From CAYQDB01 sp964416195 (GTDB lineage: Bacteria > Zixibacteria > MSB-5A5 > GN15 > FEB-12): 5,442 nt of DNA. How positions within the stretch are numbered: the stretch's first letter is position 1; the number at the start of each line of letters is the position of its first letter. A program made the translations under genes and the position numbers. The notes under the pieces were generated by a model. That model was not told the origin of the DNA and did not search any database. It saw only the letters and a program-made list of their open reading frames with translations. Shown here piece after piece: positions 5,031-5,442 of the stretch. Where the stretch lies: contig CAYQDB010000056.1 in the NCBI GenBank assembly GCA_964416195.1, positions 1 through 5,442 on the forward strand, in the 5' to 3' direction.

Positions 5031-5442
5031 ATGGTTCAGAGTGAAGAGCTAAGCCGCGAAATGCTCAAAGGGATGCTTACCGACTTCGCCAAGAACTGGC
5101 TGGCTCATGACGGCTTATGGTTTCAAGCTGTCGAAAAGCAGTTCGGGATTGAAAAGGCTATCGAACTTGACCGGGAAGCATGGGAGAAGTTTACGGTAAT
5201 TGAAGCAAAAAGAATTATGAAGCGTCATCAAATCTCGGAAAACAGCGGACTGGATAGTTTGAAAAAAGCGCTCGGATTTCGCTTGTACGCCTTTCTAAAC
5301 AAGCAGGAAATCCGAAACGAAACGGACAATTCGTTCGAGTTTTATATGATCGACTGCCGCGTCCAATCAGCCCGGCAGCGCAAGCAGATGCAACTGTTTC
5401 CATGCAAGTCTGTCGGGGTTGTGGAGTATTCGGGGTTTGCCA
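5031..5442 (+). CDS. Conserved cytosolic protein, DUF6125-like (C-terminus off the window)
   Basis: The frame is open for 137 residues from ATG 5031 and leaves the right edge without a stop. The sequence resembles, from memory, proteins annotated as DUF6125 or 'cytosolic protein' in anaerobic bacteria and archaea. Characteristic stretches are 'NWLAHDGLWFQAVE' (22-35), 'AIELDREAWEKFTVIEAKRIM' spread over 43-63, 'FRLYAF' (83-88), 'MIDCRVQSARQRK' (106-118) and 'FPCKSVGVVEYSGFA' (123-137). The conserved cysteines C109 and C125 could bind a metal or act catalytically, but that is conjecture. Neither a signal peptide nor a membrane helix is present. The biochemical function of this family is not known to me; some relatives are annotated near L-2-amino-thiazoline-4-carboxylate hydrolase-like proteins. 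It is divergent from the protease gene and has its own Shine-Dalgarno. Confidence 0.75.
   Translation, partial: MVQSEELSREMLKGMLTDFAKNWLAHDGLWFQAVEKQFGIEKAIELDREAWEKFTVIEAKRIMKRHQISENSGLDSLKKALGFRLYAFLNKQEIRNETDNSFEFYMIDCRVQSARQRKQMQLFPCKSVGVVEYSGFA

Noticed and set aside
1..5442. CRISPR array, tRNA, insertion sequence or prophage element
   Set aside because: No spaced direct repeats, cloverleaf, transposase motif or terminal inverted repeats were seen on either strand.

Overview
The window (about 50% GC by eye) looks like a chromosomal segment of a free-living bacterium of the Fibrobacteres-Chlorobi-Bacteroidetes (FCB) superphylum or a neighbouring candidate phylum such as Zixibacteria. The main clue is the C-terminus of the large protease: a 'NYPNPFNPST' motif, an 'NVLGQKVRTLV' strand, 'ASGIYLYR' and a terminal 'RKMLLLK'. 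This is the hallmark of the FlgD-like / Por (type IX) sorting domain common in those lineages. The phylum assignment is an inference. No tRNA, rRNA, insertion sequence, CRISPR array or phage gene is visible.

Layout. (1) 1-377, minus strand: the first 125 residues of a Fur-family regulator whose metal ligands match PerR, the peroxide sensor. Its promoter has a perfect TTGACA -35, and its AT-rich -10 lies inside a Per-box-like palindrome, so it is very probably autoregulated. (2) 378-654: a spacer between divergent genes. On the plus strand it holds a possible attenuator-like structure (alternative hairpins ending in T6) and then an unusual ATG-TAA-GTG arrangement at the start of the next gene. 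(3) 655-1755, plus strand: a 366-residue protein of unknown function. Its N-terminal half resembles a SLOG/DprA-LOG-type Rossmann domain and its C-terminal half is unassigned. This is the least ordinary gene here. (4) 1744-4671, minus strand: a secreted multidomain subtilisin-like (S8) protease of 975 residues. It converges on gene 3 and overlaps it by 12 bp at the 3' ends. (5) 4672-5030: a spacer between divergent genes with a GC-rich inverted repeat and a cluster of overlapping palindromes. (6) 5031 to the right edge, plus strand: the N-terminal 137 residues of a conserved cytosolic protein resembling the DUF6125 family.

The genes do not form one operon or an obvious pathway: strands alternate (-, +, -, +) and each gene seems to have its own promoter region. 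PerR-type control, an exported protease and a conserved cytosolic protein are ordinary chromosomal content. The SLOG-like gene is the best candidate for an accessory, possibly stress- or defence-related function, but nothing around it confirms that.
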